DNA of 64,000 bases from CAUZIB01 sp963578805 (lineage in GTDB: Bacteria > Acidobacteriota > Vicinamibacteria > Vicinamibacterales > UBA8438). The translations under genes and the position numbers were made by a program. The stretch spans positions 1-64,000 of the forward strand of contig CAUZDY010000015.1 of assembly GCA_963578805.1 (NCBI GenBank). Direction: 5' to 3'. Below are positions 52,653 through 63,280 of the stretch, in pieces. Under the pieces are notes generated by a model. That model was not told the DNA's origin. It saw only the letters and a list, made by a program, of their open reading frames with translations, and searched no databases. Within the stretch, counting starts at the first letter, position 1. Each line of letters opens with the position of its first letter.

Positions 52653-55553
52653 ATGCTCGATACCATCCTGAAGAAGATCTTCGGCACCCAGAACGAGCGC
52701 GAGCTCAAACAGCTATGGCCCTTGGTCGCTGAGATTAACTCGCGCGAGAGCCGTATCCAGGCGCTTTCCGACGCTGAGCTTCAACGCCAGACAGGTGACT
52801 TTAAAGCACGGGTCGAGCAGGGAGAGTCACTCAACGATCTACTGCCCGATGCCTTTGCCGTCGTCCGTCAGGCAGGATGGCGCACGCTACGCATGCGCCA
52901 CTTTGACGTTCAGTTGATCGGAGGGATGGTGCTTCATGCTGGCCAGATTGCTGAGATGAAAACCGGAGAGGGCAAGACGTTGGTCGCCACGCTTGCAGCC
53001 TACCTTAACGGACTTTCTGGCAAGGGTGTTCACGCAGTGACGGTCAACGATTACCTCGCCCGGCGCGACTCGGAATGGATGGGGCGAATTTACCGTTTCT
53101 TAGGCATGACAGTCGGCGTGATCCAGCACGACCTGCGGGATGCCGAGCGGACGGCAGCCTATGCGTGCGATATTACATACGGAACCAACAACGAGTTTGG
53201 CTTCGACTACCTGCGCGATAACATGAAGTTTGATATTTCGCAGTTCGTCCAGAGGCCGCACAACTTCGCAGTCGTAGACGAAGTAGACAGTATCTTGATT
53301 GACGAGGCAAGAACGCCGCTTATAATCTCTGGGCCCGCCGAGCAGTCCACCGAACTCTATAACGAGGTCAACCGGATCATTCCGAAACTCCAGGCCGGTG
53401 CCGTAACTCAAGGCAATGTTCCTGCCGAGGAGCGCGAGGCTCTCGAATCGACCGGTGACTTTCTCAAAGACGAAAAGCACAAAACCGTCGCGCTTACCGA
53501 GAGCGGTATTGCTAAGGTCGAGCAGCTGCTCAAAGCGCGCCTTCAACCCGGCGGCCTCTATGACCCCACGAACATGCCGCTTCTTCACCACGTCAACCAG
53601 GCCCTGCGTGCGCACAGCCTCTTTCGGCTCGATGTTGACTACATGGTTAAGGATAACCAAGTGGTCATCGTCGATGAATTCACCGGTCGATTGATGCCGG
53701 GGCGACGCTGGGGCGACGGCCTGCACCAGGCGGTGGAAGCCAAGGAGAAGGTCAAGATCGAGCGAGAGAATCAAACGCTCGCCACCATCACGTTTCAGAA
53801 CTACTTCCGCAAGTACGACAAGCTCTCTGGCATGACTGGCACCGCCGAGACGGAAGCCCAGGAATTCGCCAAGATTTACGACCTAGACGTTATCGCGGTT
53901 CCGACCAATCGCGAACTATTACGTGTCGAAGGACCCGACGCTATCTACCGCACCAGCGATGAAAAATACCTAGCGATCGCAGAAGATATAGAGGAAAAGC
54001 AGAAACTTGGCCGGCCGGTTCTGTGCGGTACAGTCTCGATCGAGAAATCGGAGCGCCTCGCAAAGCTGCTGAAGCGCCGCGGCGTACGACACGTCGTCCT
54101 CAACGCCAAGTATCACGAGCAGGAGGCGGAAATCGTTGCTCAGGCGGGTCGAAAGGGCAACATCACAATAGCGACAAACATGGCCGGGCGAGGCACCGAT
54201 ATTCTCCTTGGGGGTAACGCCGAGTATATGGCCCGGAAACAAGCGCTTAAAGAAGAGGCGGCGGAGGAGATTGCAAAAACAGAGTTTCGCGTAGTCGACG
54301 ACGAGACGTACGTCTATTTTTCTCACGGCGATCGCTACTACCGAATACCCCGAGAGGCCTGGCAGCGTGTCCTTTCGTTTTTTACGCAGAAGACCGACTC
54401 CGAGCACGCCGAGGTAGTCTCCGCGGGAGGACTCCACATCATTGGCACCGAGCGCCACGAAGCACGCCGTATCGACAATCAACTGCGCGGGCGAGCGGGT
54501 CGACAGGGCGACCCCGGTTCATCACAATTCTATCTCTCGCTTGAGGACGACCTGATGCGAATCTTCGGATCCGAGCGCATCTCAGGCCTAATGGAACGTC
54601 TTGGGATGGAAGAAGGTGTACCGATCGAGCACAAGATGGTCACCCGTGCGATCGAGCGAGCCCAGAAGCAAGTCGAGGCGCAGCACTTTTCGGTCAGAAA
54701 GCACTTGCTCGAGTACGACGACGTAATGAACAAGCAGCGCGAGAGCGTCTACGGCTTGCGCCGGGAACTGCTAGAGGGTCGAATCCAAATCGAGGACGAG
54801 ACCGAAGAATCAGGTAGCAAAACCATCGATCTCCGAGCCTACCTGATGACGCTGGCGGAGGAACAAGTCGACACCCTTGTTGAGTCCTATTGTGGCGAGG
54901 AGGTCGAGCCAGAGGACTGGGATCTCGGCGCACTCAAGCTATCCTCTGGAAAAACATTTGGGTTGGGCACCGACCAACTTTCATCGATCGACCTCGATAA
55001 GAAGACCATCGATGAAATGCACGAAAACATCTGGAATACAGCCCGTACGACATACGCTGAGAAGGAGACCGCGATCGACGAGGAGGTCCTTCGGCGTGTC
55101 GAACGCGACGTCATGCTTCAGGTCGTTGATGTGCAGTGGAAAGACCATCTATACAGCCTGGACCACCTGAAAGAGGGCATCAACCTTCGAGGCTACGGCC
55201 AGCGAGATCCCCTCGTTGAATACAAGCGCGAAAGCTTTGGAATGTTTCAGGCTATGAAGGAGCGGATCGACGAGGAGACAGTCAAGTATCTCTGGCGACT
55301 GCGTCCGGTGGTCAGAGAGGGTGACAACGCCTCTTTCCAGCCACAGATTCGCCGTACTACACCGCTTTCATACAACGAGCCTCAGCCAGCCGCGGGGAGA
55401 CTGGCTGGAGTCGGCAGCGCGCCTCACCCTGCGCGGGTCGGCGGCGACGACGCCTCGGTGCGGACTGTCCGACGGGATGCCGCCAAGGTTGGACGCAACG
55501 ACCCGTGCCCGTGTGGAAGCGGTAAGAAATACAAGAAATGTCATGGGGCTTGA
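52653..55553 (+). CDS. secA: Preprotein translocase ATPase SecA
   Basis: A 966-residue SecA. Start MLDTILKKIFGTQNERELKQ, Walker A 'MKTGEGKTLVATLAAYLNG', DEAD-like DEVDSILIDEARTPLI, 'MAGRGTDILLGGN', 'QLRGRAGRQGDPGSSQFYLSLEDDLM', and a C-terminal zinc motif CPCGSGKKYKKCHG. It drives proteins through SecYEG. The start at 52653 is chosen because family members begin there; a longer frame from 52443 adds 70 residues with no match. It overlaps no neighbour, and its TGA is 2 bases before the guaB ATG. Confidence 0.96.
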   Translation: MLDTILKKIFGTQNERELKQLWPLVAEINSRESRIQALSDAELQRQTGDFKARVEQGESLNDLLPDAFAVVRQAGWRTLRMRHFDVQLIGGMVLHAGQIAEMKTGEGKTLVATLAAYLNGLSGKGVHAVTVNDYLARRDSEWMGRIYRFLGMTVGVIQHDLRDAERTAAYACDITYGTNNEFGFDYLRDNMKFDISQFVQRPHNFAVVDEVDSILIDEARTPLIISGPAEQSTELYNEVNRIIPKLQAGAVTQGNVPAEEREALESTGDFLKDEKHKTVALTESGIAKVEQLLKARLQPGGLYDPTNMPLLHHVNQALRAHSLFRLDVDYMVKDNQVVIVDEFTGRLMPGRRWGDGLHQAVEAKEKVKIERENQTLATITFQNYFRKYDKLSGMTGTAETEAQEFAKIYDLDVIAVPTNRELLRVEGPDAIYRTSDEKYLAIAEDIEEKQKLGRPVLCGTVSIEKSERLAKLLKRRGVRHVVLNAKYHEQEAEIVAQAGRKGNITIATNMAGRGTDILLGGNAEYMARKQALKEEAAEEIAKTEFRVVDDETYVYFSHGDRYYRIPREAWQRVLSFFTQKTDSEHAEVVSAGGLHIIGTERHEARRIDNQLRGRAGRQGDPGSSQFYLSLEDDLMRIFGSERISGLMERLGMEEGVPIEHKMVTRAIERAQKQVEAQHFSVRKHLLEYDDVMNKQRESVYGLRRELLEGRIQIEDETEESGSKTIDLRAYLMTLAEEQVDTLVESYCGEEVEPEDWDLGALKLSSGKTFGLGTDQLSSIDLDKKTIDEMHENIWNTARTTYAEKETAIDEEVLRRVERDVMLQVVDVQWKDHLYSLDHLKEGINLRGYGQRDPLVEYKRESFGMFQAMKERIDEETVKYLWRLRPVVREGDNASFQPQIRRTTPLSYNEPQPAAGRLAGVGSAPHPARVGGDDASVRTVRRDAAKVGRNDPCPCGSGKKYKKCHGA

Positions 55554-55555
55554 TC

Positions 55556-57088
55556 ATGCAAACCAAAACTGAGGGGACGGCAACATCATCCGCATTATCC
55601 ATCAAAACCGCCTTGACATTCGACGACGTCTTGCTTGTACCACGCCATTCACGGATCTTGCCAAGCCGCGTTGACGTCTCGACCCAAGTCACGCGTAACA
55701 TCTCTCTGACCGTACCGCTGATGAGCGCCGCCATGGATACCGTCACAGAGTCTCGAATGGCGATCGCCATGGCTCAACTCGGTGGTATGGGCGTCATCCA
55801 CAAAAACCTCAAGATCGCCGACCAGGCAGCTGAAGTCGACCGGGTTAAACGGTCAGAGAGTGGCATGATTGTCAATCCGATCACCTTGTCACCTCAGAGC
55901 AGCATCTTTCAAGCACTCGATCTGATGCGGAAGTATCGAATCTCTGGTGTGCCTATTACCAACGACGGCCGTAACGAAGGACGCCTTGTCGGCATCCTGA
56001 CCAACCGTGACCTGCGCTTCCAGGGTGATGTGCACCGTCCCATATCAGAGGTAATGACTCGCGAGAATTTAATTACAGTGCCGGTCGGAACGACGCTCGA
56101 TGAAGCCAAGGCGATTCTCCACCGACATCGCGTTGAAAAACTGCTGGTCGTGGATGGAGACTTCAATCTCCGCGGACTAATCACCGTGAAGGACATACAG
56201 AAAGCAATTAAGTACCCAAACGCCTGTAAAGACCGCTTAGGGCGTCTAAGGGTCGGAGCGGCAGTCGGGATCGTCAGCGACACAATGGAGCGGGCCGAGG
56301 CACTCGTGGCCGCCCACGTGGACGTGCTCGTACTCGACAGCGCGCACGGTCATTCCCAGAACGTTCTCGACACTGCCAAGCGTCTTCGCCGCGCGTTTCC
56401 GTCGGTAGATCTAATTGCTGGGAACGTAGCCACTGCAGAAGGAATGGAGGCCTTGATCGAAACCGGAGTGGACGCCGTGAAGGTTGGAATCGGCTCAGGG
56501 TCGATCTGTACCACTCGTGTGGTGGCCGGCATCGGTGTGCCGATGATGACCGCTATCGCTGATTGTGCGGAGGCTGCGGCCCACCACGACATCCCGATTA
56601 TCGCCGACGGTGGCGTAAGATTCTCGGGAGACATCACCAAGGCAATCGCCGTAGGCGCCAGTGCCGTGATGATAGGGAGTCTGTTTGCAGGGACTGACGA
56701 GGGACCCGGCGAGCTCATCCTGTATCAAGGCCGTAGCTTCAAGGAATACCGGGGGATGGGCTCGATTGGCGCGATGCGCCGCGGAAGTCGTGACCGATAC
56801 TTTCAGGAGGAATTCGACCTCGACGGTCAAGTTTCGAATGACGACACGAGCCAAAAACTTGTACCGGAGGGGATAGAGGGTCGAGTGCCGTACAAGGGGT
56901 CCGTCGGTGCGATGATCCATCAGCTGATCGGAGGCTTCCGGGCTGGAATGGGTTACTGTGGTGCTGAAACGATCCCCTTGCTTCGGCAGAACGCGCGACT
57001 CATCCGAATCACGCCAGCGGGCATCCGTGAAAGCCATGTGCATGACGTGATCATTTCAAAGGAAGCTCCAAACTACCATAGCGAATAA
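55556..57088 (+). CDS. guaB: Inosine-5'-monophosphate dehydrogenase
   Basis: A 510-residue IMPDH. The barrel opens 'KTALTFDDVLLVPRHSRILPSRVDVSTQV', two CBS domains are inserted at about 100-225, the NAD/IMP loop has catalytic Cys in GIGSGSICTTRVVAG near 310, and the flap is MGSIGAMRRGSRDRYFQE near 400. It makes XMP for GMP synthesis. The ATG at 55556 follows the secA stop directly, so the genes are co-transcribed. Confidence 0.96.
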   Translation: MQTKTEGTATSSALSIKTALTFDDVLLVPRHSRILPSRVDVSTQVTRNISLTVPLMSAAMDTVTESRMAIAMAQLGGMGVIHKNLKIADQAAEVDRVKRSESGMIVNPITLSPQSSIFQALDLMRKYRISGVPITNDGRNEGRLVGILTNRDLRFQGDVHRPISEVMTRENLITVPVGTTLDEAKAILHRHRVEKLLVVDGDFNLRGLITVKDIQKAIKYPNACKDRLGRLRVGAAVGIVSDTMERAEALVAAHVDVLVLDSAHGHSQNVLDTAKRLRRAFPSVDLIAGNVATAEGMEALIETGVDAVKVGIGSGSICTTRVVAGIGVPMMTAIADCAEAAAHHDIPIIADGGVRFSGDITKAIAVGASAVMIGSLFAGTDEGPGELILYQGRSFKEYRGMGSIGAMRRGSRDRYFQEEFDLDGQVSNDDTSQKLVPEGIEGRVPYKGSVGAMIHQLIGGFRAGMGYCGAETIPLLRQNARLIRITPAGIRESHVHDVIISKEAPNYHSE

Positions 57089-57110
57089 CAAAACAGCAGA
57101 AACGACCGTG

Positions 57111-57566
57111 TTAGCGAGTGACAACCGGGTCAAGAGCCTCGATGTCAGAGCCACTCGTGTTGATTCTAATCTCCCGTTTGTCAGCCCCCTGGTCATCAAT
57201 ATGGACGGCGACCGACCTCACCGGCACCAGCGGTAGTCTGTCAGCCCACTCAATCGCAACGAGTGCTAACGGTGTCGCGAGTTCGTCCAGGCCCAGCTCG
57301 TCAACCTCGAAAGATGTCACCCGGTAGAGATCGACGTGGTGCACGGTCAGGCGTCCTGCGTACGGCTGCAGGAGCGTAAACGTCGGACTCGAGACGTCGT
57401 CTGGGTTTCCTCCAGCACCTTCAACCAAGCCTCGAACAAACGCCGTCTTCCCGGCGCCAAGCTCGCCGAACAGAAGAATCGTCGTCCCACCCTCCAGCTC
57501 AGCTACCAGCTGACGGGCGATCCGGATCGTTTCCTCCTCGCTATGACTTAGGTAGAAAGTATCCAC
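57111..57566 (-). CDS. tsaE: tRNA threonylcarbamoyladenosine biosynthesis ATPase TsaE
   Basis: A 151-residue P-loop protein with 'GTTILLFGELGAGKTAFVRGLVEG' (about 28-51), the motif SSPTFTLLQPY near 60 and 'HVDLYRV' near 76. It binds TsaD in the t6A pathway that modifies tRNAs reading ANN codons. Downstream of nnr as in many genomes (yjeF-yjeE order), though a 253-base gap separates them. Its C-terminus is slightly longer than E. coli TsaE. Confidence 0.93.
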   Translation of the reverse strand: MDTFYLSHSEEETIRIARQLVAELEGGTTILLFGELGAGKTAFVRGLVEGAGGNPDDVSSPTFTLLQPYAGRLTVHHVDLYRVTSFEVDELGLDELATPLALVAIEWADRLPLVPVRSVAVHIDDQGADKREIRINTSGSDIEALDPVVTR

Positions 57567-57819
57567 GTCCTCTATGGGCCATCATCACATCTAGAACTCT
57601 GATTCCGGCTCGCTGAAAGTCACACCGACCTCTTCGCAGTCGGCTCCACGAGCAGCACACGGAACTCTAACACCGTACAACAGAGCTGCTGATTTGTCGG
57701 CAGGCGAAAACGCCACAAGACGAACCCCGCAGTTCAATTCATTGCCTCAATCACCGCAAGAACCATGCACGCGTTACGGCGCGTAGCCTGCGCGCGAAAG
57801 TCCTCCCGACAGGAGGCTT
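57567..57819. other. Intergenic region between nnr and tsaE
   Basis: 253 bases with no convincing ORF, RNA or promoter. Near the nnr stop, GAAAGTCCTCC and GGAGGCTTTC (about 57797-57822) can pair with one bulge around a 5-base loop, but no T-run follows, so a terminator is only possible. Confidence 0.3.
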
Positions 57820-59388
57820 TCAGTCGCTGACTGATGGTTCGGTCACCTCGCGCGACGCCTGACCCAAGTGGGCAACCAGATCAGATGCCACCAGAGCTAT
57901 TTCTCCGCGCTCATCGGCTGCCAAGTCACCGGCTAGGCCGTGAAGAAAGACAGCGACTTGACAGGCGTGTTCTGGCCGCCTCAACTGTGCGAGCCATGCA
58001 GCCGTCATGCCGGTCAGCACGTCACCCACACCGCCGGTCGACATCCCAGGATTTCCGGTAAGATTGATCCACATAGCCCCTTCTGGATCAGCAATGACGG
58101 TTCCAGAGCCTTTAAGCATTACAAAAATCTGGTGCTCCGTGGCAAAGCGACGCGCAGTATTCAATCGGTCAGCCTGAACCTCAGCCGAAGTGACTTGACA
58201 GAGTCTCGCCATCTCACCAGGATGCGGAGTGATGATGATCGAAATGCCGTCACGACCCGCGAGACGGCTCGGATCCATCTCAAAGACGTTGAGTGCATCG
58301 GCATCGAGAACCAGCGAGACACTGGATCGCTCGACGAGTCCATGAACTAGAGCCGACACCGCATCCGACGCCCCAAGTCCTGGTCCCACCGCAATCGCGT
58401 CGCAGTCAAACTCGAGAATCATCTCGAGGGCCTCGGCAGCCACTGTGCCTTCTTCGTTCTCTGGTAACGGCAGTGTCATATACTCCGGCACCGCTGTCGA
58501 TACCGACGTGACGCAGCCACACGGAGTCGCCACGGTCACTAATCCTGCGCCCGACCGCAACGCGCCCAGACCAGCCAACACCGCAGCCCCGGACTTACCC
58601 ACACTGCCAGCCACCACAAGGACGTGACCGAACTGGCCTTTGTGCGTGTCGTCAGGTCTAGGAGGTATGAGAGATTCGACCTCCTCAGGTATGAGGAGCT
58701 CCAGTTGTTTCCCTGGCACGGCATCGATCACTCCAGCCGGAATGCCGATATCGGCTATCACTACGTCACCCGCCAAGGACTTAGCCGGAGCTAATAACAG
58801 TGCCAGTTTTGGGGCGGCAAGCGCCACAGTAACATCGGCCTTGATTGCCTCGCCGATCGGATTGGTTAGGTCGGCCGACAGCCCACTGGGCAGGTCGATG
58901 GCGACCACGGGCACGTCCTGCGCATTAACGTCTCCGACCACCAAGCTTGAGAGACCGTCAAGCGGTCGGTTCAGCCCGGTCCCGAAGATGGCATCGACCA
59001 GCACTTCGCATTCGTCAATCCCAGACCGCGCGCCATACCAGCTGTCACGATCCGGAACCTCGATGATTGACAACCCGAGGTTCTCAGCGGCATGTAGGTT
59101 CTTGCCGGTGTCTCCCACGACGTCTTCGGCTCTGCTCAGTAGAAATACGCGGACGGTCAATCCCTGCTGCGACAGCAGTCTGGCTACTACAAGACCGTCA
59201 CCGCCGTTGTTGCCACGTCCACAAATAATCCCGACGCACCGGCGCTCCAAGTTGTCGATCGTCGCGTTCATTGCCGAGACGATCTGGCGCCCGGCATTCT
59301 CCATCAGCGCCATTGACGGGATCCCGACCTCCTCGATCGTCCGTCGATCAGCCTCCCGCATCTGTTCCGACGTAAGCACCCTCATCAC
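57820..59388 (-). CDS. nnr: Bifunctional NAD(P)H-hydrate epimerase/dehydratase
   Basis: A 522-residue fusion. The N-terminal YjeF/AIBP epimerase (about 1-215) opens MRVLTSEQMREADRRTIEEVGIPSMALMENAG and has 'GRGNNGGDGLVVARLLSQQG'. The C-terminal ribokinase-like dehydratase (about 240-510) has 'GQFGHVLVVAGSVGKSGAAVLAG', 'DADALNVF' and 'NPGMSTGGVGDVLTGMTAAWLAQ'. It repairs damaged NAD(P)HX. The TATAAT-like hexamer at 59415-59410 may be its -10. It is divergent from the aminotransferase gene. Confidence 0.95.
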   Translation of the reverse strand: MMRVLTSEQMREADRRTIEEVGIPSMALMENAGRQIVSAMNATIDNLERRCVGIICGRGNNGGDGLVVARLLSQQGLTVRVFLLSRAEDVVGDTGKNLHAAENLGLSIIEVPDRDSWYGARSGIDECEVLVDAIFGTGLNRPLDGLSSLVVGDVNAQDVPVVAIDLPSGLSADLTNPIGEAIKADVTVALAAPKLALLLAPAKSLAGDVVIADIGIPAGVIDAVPGKQLELLIPEEVESLIPPRPDDTHKGQFGHVLVVAGSVGKSGAAVLAGLGALRSGAGLVTVATPCGCVTSVSTAVPEYMTLPLPENEEGTVAAEALEMILEFDCDAIAVGPGLGASDAVSALVHGLVERSSVSLVLDADALNVFEMDPSRLAGRDGISIIITPHPGEMARLCQVTSAEVQADRLNTARRFATEHQIFVMLKGSGTVIADPEGAMWINLTGNPGMSTGGVGDVLTGMTAAWLAQLRRPEHACQVAVFLHGLAGDLAADERGEIALVASDLVAHLGQASREVTEPSVSD

Positions 59389-59441
59389 CGGTTACCCATC
59401 ATCGGTCGGATTATATGTCCGTCTAGGCGATAATAGAGGAC

Positions 59442-60338
59442 GTGGAAGAATCACCGTTCAACTCAACGGTTTACGTGAATGGGACGATTAGCGATGGCGC
59501 AGTCGCAGTGGTTCCGGTGTTCGATCATGGATTCCTGTACGGCGAAGGGGTCTACGAAACCCTCCGAACCTACCGTCAGTCTCCTTTTCTCCTGGACCGG
59601 CATCTGACTCGTCTCAGAACTTCTGCATCACTCATAAACCTGACAATCCCGCAAGACGACTCCGAATTAGCCGCTGCGATCACCACGACAATGCGTCACG
59701 CAGCGCTCAAGGGTGAACAGTATGTTCGACTTATCGTCACCCGCGGCGTTGGCGACCTTAGCTACGATCCGGCCGGCTGTCCCACACCGACGGTAATAAT
59801 CATCGTCAAGACCCATCGCGAAACTTCTCCAGAAAACATGGAGAACGGGATCCGGATCATCATTTCATCAATCTTGCGGAATCATCCCGAGGCTGTTAAC
59901 CCTCGAATCAAGTCCAATAATCTCTTGAACAGCGCCCTCGCCATGCAGGAAGCGATTCAAGCGGGCGCCCAGGAGGCTCTTATGCGCAATTACCGAGGCG
60001 AGCTCTCAGAATGCTCGCAGTCCAATATCTTCCTTGTTAAGGAGAGTAAGGTTCTCACACCATCCCTCGAATCAGGTCTCTTGGAAGGGGTTACGCGGAA
60101 CTTTGTTTTCGAGATCGGTGCCCATACCGGCTTCACGGTTCGCGAGACAGTCTTAGGAGACTCGGATGTGCACGAGGCTGACGAGATCTTCATTACGAGC
60201 ACGACTCGTGAAATCCTTCCCGTAACACGCGTAGAAGACCGCACCGTTGGATCAGGTGCACCGGGGCCGGTAACGCTAGCCCTAGCGGCTGCGTTTCGTC
60301 GTCAGGCAGAGCTTCTCTCAGGTGGCTCAGACCCGTAA
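59442..60338 (+). CDS. Class IV PLP-dependent aminotransferase (IlvE/Dat type)
   Basis: A 298-residue fold-type IV aminotransferase. Features are 'VYVNGTISDGAVAVVPVFDHGFLYGEGVYETLR' at about 9-42, the PLP Lys in NPRIKSNNLLNSALAMQEA near 152, 'ECSQSNIFLV' near 190 and 'GLLEGVTRNFV' near 212. It could be branched-chain aminotransferase, D-amino acid transaminase or aminodeoxychorismate lyase; substrate is not decided by motif. GTG start after GAGG. It stands alone between two minus-strand groups. Confidence 0.83.
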   Translation: MEESPFNSTVYVNGTISDGAVAVVPVFDHGFLYGEGVYETLRTYRQSPFLLDRHLTRLRTSASLINLTIPQDDSELAAAITTTMRHAALKGEQYVRLIVTRGVGDLSYDPAGCPTPTVIIIVKTHRETSPENMENGIRIIISSILRNHPEAVNPRIKSNNLLNSALAMQEAIQAGAQEALMRNYRGELSECSQSNIFLVKESKVLTPSLESGLLEGVTRNFVFEIGAHTGFTVRETVLGDSDVHEADEIFITSTTREILPVTRVEDRTVGSGAPGPVTLALAAAFRRQAELLSGGSDP

Positions 60339-60346
60339 ATGGGTGG

Positions 60347-63268
60347 CTAGCTGACTTCCTGGGTGTCGGCATATACGTCAGTCGGCGGACAGGCGCAGAT
60401 GAGATGGCGGTCGCCGTGCGCATCGTCAATCCGGCTTATCGGTGGCCAGTACTTACGCCCACGGACAAAAGGGAGTGGAAACGCCGCCTGCTCCCGTGAA
60501 TACGGATGGGTCCACTTTGTCGCGGTGAGCTCTTCAGCGGTGTGAGGAGCATTTCTGAGCACGTTATCCACCCGGTCTGCAGCACCGTCGATCACGTCTT
60601 GGATTTCTTGCCTGATCCGAATCATCGCGTCACAGAACCGGTCGAGTTCCTCCAGCGGTTCGCTCTCTGTCGGTTCAACCATTAGCGTGCCAGGGACAGG
60701 AAACGATACCGTCGGTGCGTGAAATCCAAGGTCCATTAATCGCTTGGCCACATCCTGCTCGGTAACATCCGCCGCTGAACGGAAGGGCCGCAAATCAAAA
60801 ATAACCTCATGCGCCACTCTACCGTTCGCACCTGTATAGAGCACGTCAAAGGATGATTCGAGCCGTGACTTCATGTAGTTCGCACTGAGCATCGCCACGC
60901 TCGTCGCCTGAGTCATGCCCTCCGCACCCAACAGACAAATATACGCGTGAGAGATCAAGAGAATACTGGCACTACCCCACGGGGCCGCCGCAATCGGCCG
61001 GATCGGATCTGACCCGCCAGTCGGCACCACCGGATGGCCGGGCAGATAGGGAGCAAGGTGAGCAGCGACGGCGATCGGGCCCATGCCCGGCCCTCCGCCT
61101 CCGTGAGGAATCGCGAACGTCTTGTGGAGGTTAAGGTGGCACACATCGGCGCCGATGGCCGCCGGGTTGGTTAGTCCCACCTGTGCGTTCATGTTGGCTC
61201 CGTCCATATACACCTGACCACCCTCGGCATGAACGGTGGCACAGATCTCCTTGACCGACTCCTCGAAGACACCATGGGTTGACGGGTACGTAATCATCAA
61301 CGCGTTAAGTCGGTCACCATGTTCCGCTGTTTTCGCCTTCAGATCGTCGACATCGACATTACCGTTCTTGTCGCAGGCAACTATCACGATTCGCATACCG
61401 GCCATCGCTGCGCTCGCCGGATTTGTCCCGTGGGCTGACGAGGGGATCAAGACCACATCGCGCTGCTGGCCACCGTGGGCGTAATGGTAGGCGCGAATGA
61501 CCATCAGCCCAGCGAATTCGCCCTGTGCGCCCGAGTTTGGCTGCAATGAGACAGCGGGCAACCCAGTGATCTTTTGGAGCGCTGCCTCCAACTCAGCAAA
61601 CAGTTTCCCATACCCCGCGGCCTGTTCCGGCGGAACATACGGATGAAGTTCACCGAATTCAGCCCACGTAAGCGGCCGAAGCTCTGTTGCAGCGGTCAGT
61701 TTCATTGTGCATGACCCGAGTGGGATCATCGATGTATCCAGCGCGAGGTCTTTGCGCTCCAATTGCTTCAGATACCGCATCATCTGAAGCTCTGAGTGAT
61801 ACATATTAAAGACCGGATGACTGAGGAAATCGCTGGTGCGGCGAACGGTCACCGGTAGCTCCGATGGTCCACTCGCGGGCACCCCAGCAGAGACTCCATG
61901 CTCTCCGCCGAAAACGGCAAGGATCGCATCTACGTCGGCTATCGTTGTAGTCTCATCGAACGAAATTCCGATCTCGCTCTCAGCGAAGTACCTGAAGTTC
62001 ATCCCTGCCGCCTCCGCCACACGTCGGACCCGGTCAGCGGCATTAACCGACTCCATCGACAGGTGTAAGGTGTCGAAGAAGCACTCGTTTCGCTGCGCAA
62101 TACCCAGCGCCGATAACCGACCGGCCAGCTCTGCCGCAAGTCCGTGAACTCGGCGCGCAATGACCCTCAATCCCTCCGGCCCATGGTAGACCGCGTAAAG
62201 ACCAGCCATGTTGGCCAGTAACGCCTGCGCTGTACAGATATTCGACGTTGCCCGTTCGCGGCGGATGTGCTGTTCGCGCGTCTGTAAAGCCATCCGATAC
62301 GCACCGCGCCCGCGTCGGTCGACAGAGACACCGATTAGCCGGCCCGGCAGTTGGCGTACATAATTTTTTCGGCTCGCGAAAAACGCAGCATGCGGTCCTC
62401 CATATCCCATGGGAACCCCGAAACGCTGTGCGCTACCGAAAACGATGTCCGCACCTAACTCACCCGGTGGTTTAATCATTGTAAGGGCCAACAGGTCGGT
62501 TGCCACCGCCACCAACGCCCCGGTCTCATGGGCGCTTGCGATTGCATCCTCAAGCGGTCGAACCGCTCCATTAGCATCCGGATACTGGAGTAGGACACCA
62601 AACGTTTGGTCGTCAACCGTGAGCACATCACCCGACTGCACGACCACCTCAACCCCGAGTGGCTCGGCGCGTCCGCGCACAAGTTCGATCGTCTGTGGGA
62701 AACACGTATCACTAACCACAAAGCGATCACCACGTTTTGTCCCTTGGGATCCAACTCGATGCAGGAGCGCCATCGCCTCCGCCGCGGCTGTCGCCTCGTC
62801 GAGTAGAGAGGCGTTGGCCACCTCCATCGCCGTCAAGTCCTTGACCATCGTCTGAAAATTCAACAACGCCTCGAGACGTCCCTGCGCCACCTCGGCCTGG
62901 TAGGGCGTGTAGGGCGTGTACCATCCTGGATTCTCTAGCACGTTGCGAAGGATAACGCTCGGCGTGATCGTGCCGTAGTACCCCAGCCCGATGAACGAGT
63001 GGTAAACCGCGTTACAACTGGCCATGGCCTTCATCCGTGCCAGGTATTCCGACTCCGACTCGGCCGGCGGAAGTTCAAGTGACGCCTCACAGCGAATCCC
63101 GGCCGGGACAACCTCGGCCATCAAAGCGCTCAGCGAAGACGCACCGACCACGCCCAACATGTCGCCAATATCATCCTGACCGGGCCCGATGTGACGACGA
63201 GCGAACGTGTCGCTGGGTCGAAAATCGATCCTCGTAACATCCGGTGATGCTTTTGGCGGGTGGGACAT
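60347..63268 (-). CDS. gcvP: Glycine dehydrogenase (decarboxylating), P-protein
   Basis: A 973-residue single-chain P-protein. 'FARRHIGPGQDDIGDMLGVVG' at the start, 'YTPYTPYQAEVAQGRLEALLNFQTMV' near 120, the PLP Lys in CHLNLHKTFAIPHGGGGPG near 704, and 'MVEPTESEPLEELDRF' near the end. It decarboxylates glycine and loads the aminomethyl group on GcvH. ATG 63268 is preferred over TTG 63280. It is the last gene of gcvT-gcvH-gcvP. Confidence 0.96.
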   Translation of the reverse strand: MSHPPKASPDVTRIDFRPSDTFARRHIGPGQDDIGDMLGVVGASSLSALMAEVVPAGIRCEASLELPPAESESEYLARMKAMASCNAVYHSFIGLGYYGTITPSVILRNVLENPGWYTPYTPYQAEVAQGRLEALLNFQTMVKDLTAMEVANASLLDEATAAAEAMALLHRVGSQGTKRGDRFVVSDTCFPQTIELVRGRAEPLGVEVVVQSGDVLTVDDQTFGVLLQYPDANGAVRPLEDAIASAHETGALVAVATDLLALTMIKPPGELGADIVFGSAQRFGVPMGYGGPHAAFFASRKNYVRQLPGRLIGVSVDRRGRGAYRMALQTREQHIRRERATSNICTAQALLANMAGLYAVYHGPEGLRVIARRVHGLAAELAGRLSALGIAQRNECFFDTLHLSMESVNAADRVRRVAEAAGMNFRYFAESEIGISFDETTTIADVDAILAVFGGEHGVSAGVPASGPSELPVTVRRTSDFLSHPVFNMYHSELQMMRYLKQLERKDLALDTSMIPLGSCTMKLTAATELRPLTWAEFGELHPYVPPEQAAGYGKLFAELEAALQKITGLPAVSLQPNSGAQGEFAGLMVIRAYHYAHGGQQRDVVLIPSSAHGTNPASAAMAGMRIVIVACDKNGNVDVDDLKAKTAEHGDRLNALMITYPSTHGVFEESVKEICATVHAEGGQVYMDGANMNAQVGLTNPAAIGADVCHLNLHKTFAIPHGGGGPGMGPIAVAAHLAPYLPGHPVVPTGGSDPIRPIAAAPWGSASILLISHAYICLLGAEGMTQATSVAMLSANYMKSRLESSFDVLYTGANGRVAHEVIFDLRPFRSAADVTEQDVAKRLMDLGFHAPTVSFPVPGTLMVEPTESEPLEELDRFCDAMIRIRQEIQDVIDGAADRVDNVLRNAPHTAEELTATKWTHPYSREQAAFPLPFVRGRKYWPPISRIDDAHGDRHLICACPPTDVYADTQEVS

Positions 63269-63280
63269 TCCAGACCCCAA